Positions 13,585 through 21,902 of a stretch of DNA of 37,742 bases are shown here, one piece after another; positions within the stretch are counted from its first letter, which is position 1, and every line of letters starts with the position of its first letter. The stretch comes from Acidilobaceae archaeon (GTDB lineage: Archaea; Thermoproteota; Thermoprotei_A; Sulfolobales; Acidilobaceae): NCBI GenBank assembly GCA_027046245.1, contig JALTZJ010000061.1, positions 1 through 37,742 on the forward strand, read 5' to 3'. The position numbers were made by a program, and so were the translations under genes. Under the pieces are notes generated by a model. That model ran no database searches. It was not told the origin of the DNA and was given only the letters and a program-made list of their open reading frames with translations.

Positions 13585-14262
13585 ATGGCCTTGGATGCTA
13601 AGCTCGTGGCAGTACCCCTAGCTGTAATAGCCTTGCTAGCCTCGGCAGGCTATATGGTCCTTGATGGCGAGCTATACGGGGTCTTAAACGAGGAGAAGAC
13701 AACCTATACCGTGTATCCGGACAGCGATGAAGCCGCTGACGCAGGCTTCACAGTGCTAGATGGTGTTGACCATAGGCGTGGAGGCTCCGGGGCAGGGGCA
13801 TGTGCTAGGATAGGCGATGTTAGGCCGGGTCAGGCGATTAGACTGCTCTTTGCTAACCACGAGAGATTCGTGTGGAGCTATGAGGAGTACCCAGAGGAGT
13901 GGAGGATAGAGTGGGAGATAGTGGCTGATAATGAGCGGCTAGCCGAGATACTCTACTATCACGTGCTCCAGATGGAATGCATACTTGAGAGGGGAGGAAC
14001 GCCGAGAGCCTGGGATCCAGTGTTCGCCCTAGAGTCTAAGCTAACCCCCTACATCGAGACCGAGGTAGAGCTAGACGGGAAGACTGTAAGAGTCACGAAG
14101 ACCGGCGAGAACGAATGCGCATGGGAGGTGATAAAGCTCCACGCAGAAGTAGTAAAGGGCTTCTTCGAGAACGGCTGGGAGGAGGCTTGGAAGACACACC
14201 CGATACCAGAGGACGTAGCTGAGAAATGCAGTGATTACCTAGAAGAGGATGGGTCTAAATGA
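13585..14262 (+). CDS. membrane-anchored extracellular protein, unknown
   Basis: A 225-residue protein with an N-terminal hydrophobic segment (LVAVPLAVIALLASAGYMVL) that acts as a signal anchor, then a polar, acidic domain of about 200 residues facing outside. Four cysteines are spread through that domain (GACARIG, QMECIL, NECAWE, EKCSDY), which allows two disulfides. ATG 13585 is favoured over ATG 13549, 36 bases upstream, because GGTGA lies about ten bases before it and the extension lacks signal-like features. No family recognised. It lies downstream of the 17-bp palindrome and upstream of another small membrane protein. Confidence 0.6.
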   Translation: MALDAKLVAVPLAVIALLASAGYMVLDGELYGVLNEEKTTYTVYPDSDEAADAGFTVLDGVDHRRGGSGAGACARIGDVRPGQAIRLLFANHERFVWSYEEYPEEWRIEWEIVADNERLAEILYYHVLQMECILERGGTPRAWDPVFALESKLTPYIETEVELDGKTVRVTKTGENECAWEVIKLHAEVVKGFFENGWEEAWKTHPIPEDVAEKCSDYLEEDGSK

Positions 14263-14364
14263 ATCGCTGTGAAGTAAGCGGAGTAGAGAACTATTTGAAT
14301 TTACAAACATTTCCATCTCTATATATCGGCATCATATTTATTTCTTGATGGGGGATGAGGCGCG

Positions 14365-14712
14365 ATGCCGAGTATCAAGACCTTGAGCCTAGCATACGCA
14401 GCCACTGCCGGGGAGAGGCTACTCCTAGACCCCGCAGGGGCCGCGGGTAACGGAGAAGAGGTGTGTCCATGCATGATGGGGTTCGGCTTCATGGGCGGCG
14501 GCCCTTTCGGCTTCCTATTCATGCTCCTATTCCTAATTATAATGATAGTAGTAATAGTAGGCGCGGTAGCCCTAGTAGTAGCAATAGCTAGATGGGCATT
14601 CACATCGATAGGAGGCTCAGGCTCTAGGCAGCATACAAGCGATGTAAAAGAGGAGCTTGAATTCCTTAGGAGGGAGGTCGAGGCTCTAAGAAGACGCTTA
14701 GAGGAGAAGTAG
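14365..14712 (+). CDS. small membrane protein with coiled-coil tail
   Basis: A 115-residue protein. It has an amphipathic N-terminal part, a Cys-Pro-Cys followed by a Gly/Met/Phe-rich stretch (CMMGFGFMGGGPFGF), one long transmembrane helix at about 52-78, and a charged C-terminal heptad-like helix (EELEFLRREVEALRRRLEEK) that predicts a coiled coil. Short one-span proteins with a similar tail (SHOCT-like or phage-shock-like) exist, but I cannot assign a family. ATG 14365 has GGGGATGAG upstream and an AT-rich TATA-like stretch at 14318-14340. Confidence 0.6.
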   Translation: MPSIKTLSLAYAATAGERLLLDPAGAAGNGEEVCPCMMGFGFMGGGPFGFLFMLLFLIIMIVVIVGAVALVVAIARWAFTSIGGSGSRQHTSDVKEELEFLRREVEALRRRLEEK

Positions 14713-14718
14713 AGTATC

Positions 14719-14734
14719 GTGGCCAAGAGGCCAC
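14719..14734 (+). terminator. 6-bp hairpin after small membrane gene
   Basis: GTGGCC-AAGA-GGCCAC is a perfect 6-bp GC-rich stem with a four-base loop, seven bases past the stop. A T-rich run (TTATTTTTC) follows about 40 bases later, as in archaeal terminators. Confidence 0.4.
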
Positions 14735-14842
14735 CGCGCGAACAACGTTCAATCACTCCTCTATGTTATGTCAACATTATTTTTCAAGCAGATAATCTTG
14801 TCTCGCTAGTCGAAACATGCACTGGAGGGTTGACAGTGGGCC

Positions 14843-16291
14843 TTGGAGGAGGGTAAACGGCCCCTCCTTGAACGCTTCGGAGAAGCCCTCGAAGCAAGGA
14901 TACGAAGCGTGATGCCCGACCCATTCATATTCGCCATCATACTAACAATAGCAGCCATAATCCTAGATCTCCTCTTGCTCAAGCCATACCAGTACGTAGG
15001 CCTAAAGGGCACAGTAGAGTTCCTAGTATACAGTGCATGGTACGGCGGCTTCTGGAAGCTGCTAACCTTCAGCATGCAGATGACACTAATCCTAGTAACG
15101 GGCTACGTGATAGCGAGCCACCCACTAGTACGCCGGGTACTAGCAAGGATAGCATCGATACCGAGAAACACCAAGGAAGCAGCTGTACTCGCCGCGCTAG
15201 TATCCATACTACTGAGCTACATAAGCTGGGGCCTCAGCCTCATAGGAGGAGCCATACTAGCAAGGGAGATAGGAAGGCAAGCAGCACTCAGGGGAGTCAA
15301 GATACACTACCCAGCAGTCGTTGCAGCAGCCTACAGCGGCCTAGGCTTAACATGGCACTGGGGCCTCACCGCGAGCGCCCCCCTACTAATGAATACCCCA
15401 GGAAACTTCCTAGCAGAGACCCTCAAGGAACTATACGGCAGAGAAACGGTGCCGCTCAACGAGACAATATTCAACCCCTACACGATAATTAACTTCATAG
15501 TAATAACAGTGGCAGCCTTGATAATCTACTGGCTCATAGCCCCCGGCAGAGGCAAGCTCAAAGGCATAGAGGAGTTCGCTCCCGAAGCACTAAGAGAAGC
15601 CGAGACTGCAGAGGAGAAGCCCAAGATAGAGACGCTGGCTGACAGACTAGAGAACAGCCGCACGCTAGCATTAATAGTAGTGCTTCTAGGCGCCATAGCG
15701 GTAGTAATAGAGCTATCAACTAAAGGGATAAGCAGGGCGCTAAACCTAAACACGATGAACTTCATCTTCCTAATGGCAGGCCTACTACTCTATGCAAACC
15801 CCATACGCTACGCTAGAGCCTTCTACTCCAGCGTCAGAGGAGCAGCGGGAGTTATACTACAGTTCCACTTCTACGCCGGCATCTTCGGTCTATTCAACAC
15901 TGTATTCGAGCCCGTAGGAAAGAGTAGCGCCCAGATAATAGCTGAAGCCCTAGCAAGCGCTGCAACACCCGAGATATGGCCAATAGTAGCTTTCCTCACC
16001 GCAGGCATAGTCAACCTATTCATACCGAGCGGCGGGGGAGAGTGGGCTGCTATAGGCGAGATCCTCGTGAGGGCCGGTCACGAGCTCGGGGTTCCTATAG
16101 GGAAGACTATTATAGCTTACGGATTCGGAGACTCCTGGACAAACCTACTACAGCCATTCTGGGCCATCCCACTCCTAGACATAACAAGAACCAGGGCAAG
16201 GGACGTCTTCGGCTACACCATAGCACTAATGATACTAATATTCCCTGTAGCGGCGCTGAGCCTAACCCTAATACCATATAGAGGCCCATAA
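14843..16291 (+). CDS. atoE: short-chain fatty acid transporter (AtoE family)
   Basis: A 482-residue multi-pass membrane protein of the AtoE/SCFA transporter family (PF02667), which moves short-chain fatty acids such as acetoacetate or butyrate, probably with protons. Recognisable blocks include MPDPFIFAIILTI near residue 24, SYISWGLSLIGGAILARE in the middle, and the C-terminal IPSGGGEWAAIGEI and AYGFGDSWTNLLQPFWAIP. About ten to twelve transmembrane helices, with a charged cytoplasmic loop around residues 232-272. TTG 14843 is the best start, with GGAGGGT (14824-14830) upstream. Bacterial relatives sit with CoA-transferases; here no such partner is adjacent, though acyl-CoA enzymes occur elsewhere in the window. 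Confidence 0.9.
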   Translation: MEEGKRPLLERFGEALEARIRSVMPDPFIFAIILTIAAIILDLLLLKPYQYVGLKGTVEFLVYSAWYGGFWKLLTFSMQMTLILVTGYVIASHPLVRRVLARIASIPRNTKEAAVLAALVSILLSYISWGLSLIGGAILAREIGRQAALRGVKIHYPAVVAAAYSGLGLTWHWGLTASAPLLMNTPGNFLAETLKELYGRETVPLNETIFNPYTIINFIVITVAALIIYWLIAPGRGKLKGIEEFAPEALREAETAEEKPKIETLADRLENSRTLALIVVLLGAIAVVIELSTKGISRALNLNTMNFIFLMAGLLLYANPIRYARAFYSSVRGAAGVILQFHFYAGIFGLFNTVFEPVGKSSAQIIAEALASAATPEIWPIVAFLTAGIVNLFIPSGGGEWAAIGEILVRAGHELGVPIGKTIIAYGFGDSWTNLLQPFWAIPLLDITRTRARDVFGYTIALMILIFPVAALSLTLIPYRGP

Positions 16292-16315
16292 AGAGGGGAG
16301 AAGAGGGGAGAGGAG

Positions 16316-17839
16316 CTACATATACTCCCAGATACCGCGCCCCCTATAATTATATACAATCGTTTTCAGCGCGGTCACCTGCTCCACACTATACCCTATA
16401 CCCTCCCTGCCAACACCGCTATCCTTCCTGCCACCGTAGGGGTAGTAGCCTATGCCATGCCTAGGATACTCGTTAATATATATCGCTCCCACCTCTAGGA
16501 GGCGAATTAGCCTGCGTATCCTAGCCATATCCTCGCCGAATATCGCTGCGTCCAGGCCGTAAGGCCTCCCATTAGCCAGCTCCACAGCCTCATCAAGACT
16601 CTTAAAGGGCGTTAACACCGCCACGGGGGCGAAAACCTCCTCCCTATAAAGCGTCAATCGCTTCAACACGCTATGATCTAGGATCTCGATAAGGGTGGGC
16701 TCCACGAGCGTCGGCCCCAGCCTGCGCCCCCCTACTAGCGCTCTCCCGCCAGCATCGACAGCCTCCCTCACCGCCTCTATCATCCTGTCGGCAGCCTCCT
16801 CGCTTATCAACGGCCCGACGTCAGTGTCGCTCCTCCTAGGATCGCCCACCTTTAGGCTCCTAAGCTCCCTCACCAGCATCTCCCTAAACTCCTGGTACAC
16901 TGGCTCCTCTACGAGGACGAGCTTGATGGCATCGCACCTCTGCCCAGCGTAGCTCGCAATGCCGGTAGCCACCTTGGAGGCAGCAAGCCTCAGGTCCGCA
17001 TCGTCAAGCACTATAGCCGGGTCTCCTCCTCCAAGCTCGAGAATGTACTGCTTTACTCCGGCAACAGCTAGTATTTGTTTACCCGTGGAGCTGCTCCCAG
17101 TCAGGCTAACCACGCTTATCCTCCTATCAGCGGCAAGCTTCCCGGCCTCGCCGCCGGGCATTGGCAGAACTGCTACCGAGTCCCGCGGAATACCGGCCTC
17201 AAGCAAGAGCCTGACAAACATTATACTGGGCAGTGGGTTCTGGCTCGGAGGCTTAACAATAACAGTGTTACCAGGGAGCAGGCTATAGGCTGCCTTATTC
17301 ACGGTATCGAAGAGAGGATAGTTAAACGGGATTATCGCGAGGACGACCCCGTAAGGCTCCCTCCTAACCAGGGCCTCGCTCTCAAGGGTGTGCCTATCCC
17401 AGTCACCCGGGATGTAGTCGCCCTGAAGCCTCCTCAGATCCAGCGGCGTCTTCCTGAGCCTGTCTATGCTCGCCTCCACCTCACCCTCAGCTTGCCGCCT
17501 AGTCTTTCCCGCGACAACTACAAGAACCTCAACGAAGTCGTTAAAAGCCTCCTCCATTAGCTCCGATGCCTTAAGCAGGGCTTCAAGCCTCCTCTCCCCA
17601 GGCAACCCCCTAATGCTCCACCTTCCATCTCTATAGACCGTAGAGAGGGCGCTCAACGACCTCTCCAAGCTCACACGAGCAGCATAAGCTACGATAGAAC
17701 CGTCAATAGGACTCCTAACAGTAACAATGCCATCACCCTCGACCCACCCCTCGCCGGGTACATACGCCTTGAACAGGGGAACACCCTCTCGCTCTGATAC
17801 TATGCCTCGCAAGAGAGGGTGAGAAGGTATAGGTAGCAT
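16316..17839 (-). CDS. gapN: aldehyde dehydrogenase, GapN-like
   Basis: An aldehyde dehydrogenase of about 507 residues most like archaeal non-phosphorylating glyceraldehyde-3-phosphate dehydrogenase, which oxidises glyceraldehyde-3-phosphate to 3-phosphoglycerate with NAD(P)+ in the modified Embden-Meyerhof pathway. Counting from the GTG at 17863, the oxyanion Asn is N181 (IPFNYPL), the general base E276 (ILELGGGDP) and the nucleophile C310 (YAGQRCDAIK). GQRCDAIK matches GapN enzymes of Thermoproteus and Sulfolobus. The C-terminal PYGGRKDSGVGREG motif is also typical. ATG 17839 is preferred, with GGAGG about ten bases ahead; GTG 17863 would add eight residues. A semialdehyde dehydrogenase role is the main alternative. 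Confidence 0.87.
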   Translation of the reverse strand: MLPIPSHPLLRGIVSEREGVPLFKAYVPGEGWVEGDGIVTVRSPIDGSIVAYAARVSLERSLSALSTVYRDGRWSIRGLPGERRLEALLKASELMEEAFNDFVEVLVVVAGKTRRQAEGEVEASIDRLRKTPLDLRRLQGDYIPGDWDRHTLESEALVRREPYGVVLAIIPFNYPLFDTVNKAAYSLLPGNTVIVKPPSQNPLPSIMFVRLLLEAGIPRDSVAVLPMPGGEAGKLAADRRISVVSLTGSSSTGKQILAVAGVKQYILELGGGDPAIVLDDADLRLAASKVATGIASYAGQRCDAIKLVLVEEPVYQEFREMLVRELRSLKVGDPRRSDTDVGPLISEEAADRMIEAVREAVDAGGRALVGGRRLGPTLVEPTLIEILDHSVLKRLTLYREEVFAPVAVLTPFKSLDEAVELANGRPYGLDAAIFGEDMARIRRLIRLLEVGAIYINEYPRHGIGYYPYGGRKDSGVGREGIGYSVEQVTALKTIVYNYRGRGIWEYM

Positions 17840-17896
17840 GGCGGGATAGCCTCCAGTATACACTACATAAGTCCTCGTACACGTAATAATATGTAT

Positions 17897-18526
17897 TCAC
17901 CCATGTTGATAACGTAGAGTCGACTCCAGGAACTCCTTCAACAGAGAATTAAACTCCTCCGGTCTCTCAAGGTGGATTACATGGCCGGCACCATCTAAAA
18001 CTACAAGCCTAGCCCCAGGAATAATCCTGACAAGCTCCTCCACTTCCTTCCTCCTAACAACTCTATCCCTTGTACCCCAGATTATCAAAACGGGGCCCCT
18101 AACGCGCCTTGCCAAGGTCCACGCCTTCTCGTCCCTGCCCAGCGCGGGGGCAACCAATACAAGAGCCCGTACAGGCGCAGCATGCGCTATGTAGAGGGCA
18201 TACCTACCCCCCATACTAGCCCCCACAACAACTAGCTCTCTAGCTCCAGAAAGCCGGGCAGCACTGAGAGCAACAGCCACGTTAACCTCAACACTGCCGG
18301 TCCTGGAGGTACACGTAGTAGATCTGCCGTAGGGCATATCGGGCGCTGCCCATGCAAGCCCTAGCGAGGAAGGCACCTCGACAGAACCCGAATCGAGCCA
18401 AACCGTATAACGGAAGCTATAGCCGTGAAGAAAGAGGACCGCAGGGCTACCTCCCTCCTCATAGACGGCTCTACACTCAACGCCGTCACCGCTAACAAGA
18501 GCCTCAAAGGGCAATTCGGCAACCAC
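17897..18526 (-). CDS. alpha/beta hydrolase
   Basis: A 209-residue soluble hydrolase. The catalytic triad is visible: Ser in VVGASMGGRYAL (G-x-S-x-G form GASMG), Asp in IIWGTRDRVV and His in LDGAGHVIHLERP. The oxyanion region is VLFLHGYSFRYTVW. The lid is short, so it is a compact esterase or lipase-like enzyme; the substrate is unknown. The stop lies 57 bases from the GapN gene end on the same strand. The start overlaps no neighbour, but the gap to the upstream glycosidase-like gene is only about 45 bases, so these genes are likely one transcript. Confidence 0.85.
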   Translation of the reverse strand: MVAELPFEALVSGDGVECRAVYEEGGSPAVLFLHGYSFRYTVWLDSGSVEVPSSLGLAWAAPDMPYGRSTTCTSRTGSVEVNVAVALSAARLSGARELVVVGASMGGRYALYIAHAAPVRALVLVAPALGRDEKAWTLARRVRGPVLIIWGTRDRVVRRKEVEELVRIIPGARLVVLDGAGHVIHLERPEEFNSLLKEFLESTLRYQHG

Positions 18527-18571
18527 CCCCCACTGCAGCCTCCCCGGCTTACCACGTACTTCTCCGGCGAT

Positions 18572-20809
18572 CTAGGATCTAGGGGTAACTACTATCAGGC
18601 GGTACTCTCTGAGCCCAGGAACCACGATATCACTTCTACCTCCTGACACGCTAGCCTTTAACTCCTCCCCCGTAACAGCATCAAACGCCTTAACCCTGTC
18701 CCACTCAGTCCTTATCCACACCTTGAATGGAGGCGTTTCAACGAGGCTCCTAGCGGGGTGCACGCTGTACTGGGGCGTGAAGGGCGGGAGGCTCTGCTTG
18801 CTCGGTCCCGTAGTAGCCGCTAATATCCTCTCATTGACAGTCAAGTTTACAAGATGTATAATTAAGGAATCGTTTTTCCTATAATAGTCGATGTATACCG
18901 TGTCAGGCGCGTTGCTCCCAGCTGGAGGCTCAGGGGCGTACCTATGGAGGGGTCTGAGGTATAGCTGGGCGTAGTCCGGGTGGCCGAGCCTCGAGTAGTG
19001 GGCCCCCAGCCTGACGGCGTAGTAAAGTGTTCTTCCCTCACCGGCTCCGCCGAGTGATATGCCAGCGAATCTTAGCACCGGCCCCGGGGGTGGAGTGCTC
19101 CTGCCTAGGGTGTACTCGTAGCCGTAGGCGCTCCTGCCGAGCCTCCCCCACGCTAGCACTCTGGCCCCTGCGGGCAGGGCCCTCACTAGCTCCCCCATTC
19201 TGGGGTCGGTCCTCTCCCTGGTAAAGGCGGTGCTGAAGTCGCCGAAGACCACGGCCTCGGGGAGGCCGTTCCACAGCTCCTTGGCATCATCCTCGTCGCC
19301 GGCCAAGTGGAGGTAGGCGTAGCCTAGGTAGAAGACCCCCTCATACCTTAAGCCTAGAGCGTCTGAAAGGGCGAAGCGATACGTGTATGTGTAGTCTCTC
19401 CTCATAACCCCGAACTCGTGGGTGGCCACTAGGAAGCCGCCGGACTCGACAAAGCCCCTAAGCATCTCCTCTTCGTCATCATCCACTATGGCAGTGGCGG
19501 CCGCAACCACTACCTTATATTCGCTCAGCCTATCGAGGTCCCTCATTGACAGTATCTCCCAGGGTATGTGGGAGTGGATGTGCATGAGGGCGAAGCCCTC
19601 GACCTCCGAGACGTAGAAGTGGGGCTCACTCCAGTACCTCTTCTCATGTGTATCAGTGTCGAATATGATAGCGGCGTATCTAAGGGGCTCGGAGCCTACA
19701 ATAAACTCCTCTACCCTGTCAAGCTCCTCGTAGACGCCAGCCAGATAGTCTAGAGCCCTGGGATCCTCGAAGAACTGGCTAGAGAACATGGTAGCTACTG
19801 GGTGGCCACCACTAGCAGCTATGAGCCTCACACCCTGCCTTATCACAGGTGGAGGCGGGCTCTGCACAGTCCTCAGGTTGTAGAAGAGGTTCCTAGTAAC
19901 GAAAACTGGTTTCCCCCAGCCTATCATGGCCCTGCTCAGCTTTACAGCGACAGGCACCATGTGAAGCCCCATAACGTCGGTCTCACTCGCCTCAGCGAAA
20001 ACGGCGTCGAGGTAGTCTCTCGCCCTATCAACTACGACATTGCCCCTGCCAGCCCAGCCAGCAGGATGACTGTTATAGAAGAAGAGCGCGTCACTCTTAA
20101 CACTCTTAACAGCCTCCCTAAGCCTGGCTATAGCCCTAACAACCACGTCATAACGCCACTCCCACGCAGCCCTAAACGATTCATCCTCGGGATCATCGCG
20201 CTCAGGAAGCTCCAGCCCTTTCTCACTCCTAAACCTAGCTCTACAGTAGCCACAGTAACACGCCTTGGGAGGGTCGGGCAGATACCTAAAGCTATCGAGG
20301 AGGAGCCCGTCAGCCCCGGTAGCCTCGAGGGCCTCCCTAGCCTCCGGCACGAAGTACCTCTCCATGGCGGGACTGTTAAGGCAGATCAGAGGCCAGTGAG
20401 GATCCCTGACTTTCTCCCTCACCGGGTAGTGCTCAAGCACGATAACCTCGCCATCCCTGTTCCTCTGCGCCCATCCAGGGTGAAGCCTGTAGAGGTGCCT
20501 GTTAGCTGTATGATCCGCCATAACAACCACGCGTATACCGGCACTCCTAGCTTTATCGACAAGCTCTGCAACGTCTAGCCTAGAGTTGTGATGCCTAGGG
20601 TAAAGGCGGCTGCCCCCGTAAAATACCCTGCCCCAAGCGTCACGAGCAAACACTATGAGCATGTTAGCTTTTACACGCTTAGCCGCCTCTACCAGCAGAT
20701 CAGCAGTGACTCTATCAGCGTAGAACCCGTAGGGATCCTCGATATTAAACTGGATAGCCCTCCAGAGCCTGCCCCTCCACCACTCGCCATCCAACGGAGG
20801 CCTCCACAT
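18572..20809 (-). CDS. putative glycoside hydrolase (GHL6-like)
   Basis: A 745-residue enzyme. Residues 1-330 form a TIM-barrel-like domain similar to the hypothetical glycosyl hydrolase family GHL6 (PF14871) and to GH42/GH29 barrels: RAIQFNIEDPYGFYADRVTA, then ANMLIVFARDAWGRVFYGG, SAGIRVVVMADHTANRHL, and GADGLLLDSFRYLPDPPKA with a possible catalytic Asp. A C-x2-C-x2-C cluster (KACYCGYCRARF) may bind zinc, as in GH42. Residues about 370-600 resemble the beta-galactosidase trimerisation (Rossmann-like) domain, and the C-terminus is a beta sandwich. No signal peptide, so probably cytoplasmic. Substrate unknown. Start ATG 20809. Confidence 0.7.
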   Translation of the reverse strand: MWRPPLDGEWWRGRLWRAIQFNIEDPYGFYADRVTADLLVEAAKRVKANMLIVFARDAWGRVFYGGSRLYPRHHNSRLDVAELVDKARSAGIRVVVMADHTANRHLYRLHPGWAQRNRDGEVIVLEHYPVREKVRDPHWPLICLNSPAMERYFVPEAREALEATGADGLLLDSFRYLPDPPKACYCGYCRARFRSEKGLELPERDDPEDESFRAAWEWRYDVVVRAIARLREAVKSVKSDALFFYNSHPAGWAGRGNVVVDRARDYLDAVFAEASETDVMGLHMVPVAVKLSRAMIGWGKPVFVTRNLFYNLRTVQSPPPPVIRQGVRLIAASGGHPVATMFSSQFFEDPRALDYLAGVYEELDRVEEFIVGSEPLRYAAIIFDTDTHEKRYWSEPHFYVSEVEGFALMHIHSHIPWEILSMRDLDRLSEYKVVVAAATAIVDDDEEEMLRGFVESGGFLVATHEFGVMRRDYTYTYRFALSDALGLRYEGVFYLGYAYLHLAGDEDDAKELWNGLPEAVVFGDFSTAFTRERTDPRMGELVRALPAGARVLAWGRLGRSAYGYEYTLGRSTPPPGPVLRFAGISLGGAGEGRTLYYAVRLGAHYSRLGHPDYAQLYLRPLHRYAPEPPAGSNAPDTVYIDYYRKNDSLIIHLVNLTVNERILAATTGPSKQSLPPFTPQYSVHPARSLVETPPFKVWIRTEWDRVKAFDAVTGEELKASVSGGRSDIVVPGLREYRLIVVTPRS

Positions 20810-20825
20810 AAAACAATATAGACTG

Positions 20826-21233
20826 CTACTCGACTATTATCTCTCTACCAAGTACTGCAGCCTTAGACAGGGTATTATAGACGGGGCAGCTCCTCTCAAC
20901 AAGCTCTACAATCTTCTCCGCGAGATCCCTGTCAACACCACTGAACCTGTAGACAACAACGCCTCCAACTAGGCCTTCACCGAGAGAAAACTCAAGCCTA
21001 GCCTCCACAGCGACACGAGCAGACACCCCCAGCTTCTCAGCAACCATGGAAGCCATGATAGCCTCACAACTAGCTAGACCAGCAGCTATCAGCGCAAGAG
21101 GAGAAGCACCGCTTCCCCCAGACAATTCGCTTTCAACAGCTAACCTAACAGAGCCCATCTCGACCTCAGCAGCCATCGAGGCGACAGAGCGAGCAACAGC
21201 CCTGCCCTCAAGCCGCTCGGGCACACCCTCCAC
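20826..21233 (-). CDS. OsmC-family protein
   Basis: A 135-residue OsmC/YhfA-like protein. The two family cysteines are present: C56 in AAGLASCEAIM and C116 in ERSCPVYNTL. In OsmC and Ohr these react with organic hydroperoxides; in the YhfA branch the role is less clear. Length is standard. GTG 21233 has GGGGTGA seven bases upstream. It is 17 bases from the start of the glycosidase-like gene and probably heads a minus-strand transcript. The closest functional relation in the window is the peroxiredoxin at 11200. Confidence 0.9.
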   Translation of the reverse strand: MEGVPERLEGRAVARSVASMAAEVEMGSVRLAVESELSGGSGASPLALIAAGLASCEAIMASMVAEKLGVSARVAVEARLEFSLGEGLVGGVVVYRFSGVDRDLAEKIVELVERSCPVYNTLSKAAVLGREIIVE

Positions 21234-21374
21234 GGCAGCGACTCACCCCGCTATAGACGGTTAGAGCTTTAGAGATCTAGGAGTAAGAAGCCATCTTTGC
21301 AGCAATCAAAAACATAGAAAATAGATAATAAGGGGGAGAAGTCTCCCCAGCATCCTCACCAGGCTACACATGCT

Positions 21375-21716
21375 TTAGTCCACGCGGCCAGTCAGGCCAT
21401 GCTTCTTCAACACACGGTACACACTCCCAACGCTCAGTTCAACCTTCGCTGCTATCTGCGGTATGCTAAGGCCCTCCCGCCTAAGCCTTACGATCTCCTC
21501 CTCAAGCTCCGGCGTAATCCTCCCCCTACCCCGATACTTGCCCCTCCTTCGCCCGCCTATGAGGGCGTAGATGCAGTCAGGACTCTTCAAGCCGAACCTC
21601 TCCATTATATCCCTTATGGGTATGCCGGAATCGTAGAGCTCCCTTAGCAGTCGTACCCCCTCCTCTCCTCCTACTTTCTCGCTACAATACCGCTTCTTCC
21701 ACGGAGCAACCCTCAT
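21375..21716 (-). CDS. HTH DNA-binding protein (resolvase-type HTH)
   Basis: A 113-residue protein with two helix-turn-helix-like segments. The first is around VRLLRELYDSGIPIRDIMER and then FGLKSPDCIYALIGG; the second is the clear Hin/resolvase-type ITPELEEEIVRLRREGL, then SIPQIAAKVELSVGSVYRVL. A basic linker GRRRGKYRGRGR joins them and may enter the minor groove. There is no catalytic recombinase domain, so it is a regulator rather than an integrase. ATG 21716 is favoured over TTG 21734 because a TATA-like TATTTATTT on the minus strand (about 21733-21741) would place transcription close to it. It is divergent from the radical SAM genes and may regulate them. Confidence 0.72.
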   Translation of the reverse strand: MRVAPWKKRYCSEKVGGEEGVRLLRELYDSGIPIRDIMERFGLKSPDCIYALIGGRRRGKYRGRGRITPELEEEIVRLRREGLSIPQIAAKVELSVGSVYRVLKKHGLTGRVD

Positions 21717-21748
21717 CGTGCAACCCCCACGCAAATAAATACGATATT

Positions 21749-21762
21749 AGAATTGAAATTCT
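21749..21762. promoter_or_regulatory. palindrome upstream of HTH gene
   Basis: AGAATT-GA-AATTCT is a perfect 6-bp inverted repeat, directly upstream of the TATA-like box of the HTH gene and about 140 bases before the radical SAM genes. It is a candidate autoregulatory operator. Confidence 0.45.
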
Positions 21763-21773
21763 TTCCCTTCGCC

Positions 21774-21902
21774 ATGAGAGGTCGCGCAGGGCCCCCGGGA
21801 GGTATAGCTCTTGTAAGTATTGGGCATTGCAAAACAAGTTGCCTATCCACCACAGGATTTAAGACTAACAGGGGCTTTATGCGGGGCTGTGCAACGCTAT
21901 GA
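21774..21902 (+). CDS. short Cys-containing ORF coupled to radical SAM gene (uncertain)
   Basis: ATG 21774 opens 42 codons whose TGA overlaps the ATG of the radical SAM gene as ATGA (21899-21902), the usual coupling overlap. The peptide has cysteines at 19, 23 and 39 (GHCKTSCLSTTGF in the middle). A short Cys-containing peptide before a SPASM enzyme would be the layout of a modified-peptide (RiPP) precursor. Against this, no ribosome site precedes it and a TATA box for the radical SAM gene lies inside it, so it may be chance. Confidence 0.22.
   Translation: MRGRAGPPGGIALVSIGHCKTSCLSTTGFKTNRGFMRGCATL
21856..21863 (+). promoter_or_regulatory. TATA box for radical SAM operon
   Basis: GATTTAAG at 21856-21863 predicts a start of transcription around 21885, leaving only a short leader before ATG 21899. 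Confidence 0.5.

Noticed and set aside
19802-20578. 258-codon plus-strand frame inside the glycosidase-like gene
   Set aside because: Antisense shadow; the minus-strand protein has recognisable barrel motifs over the same bases.
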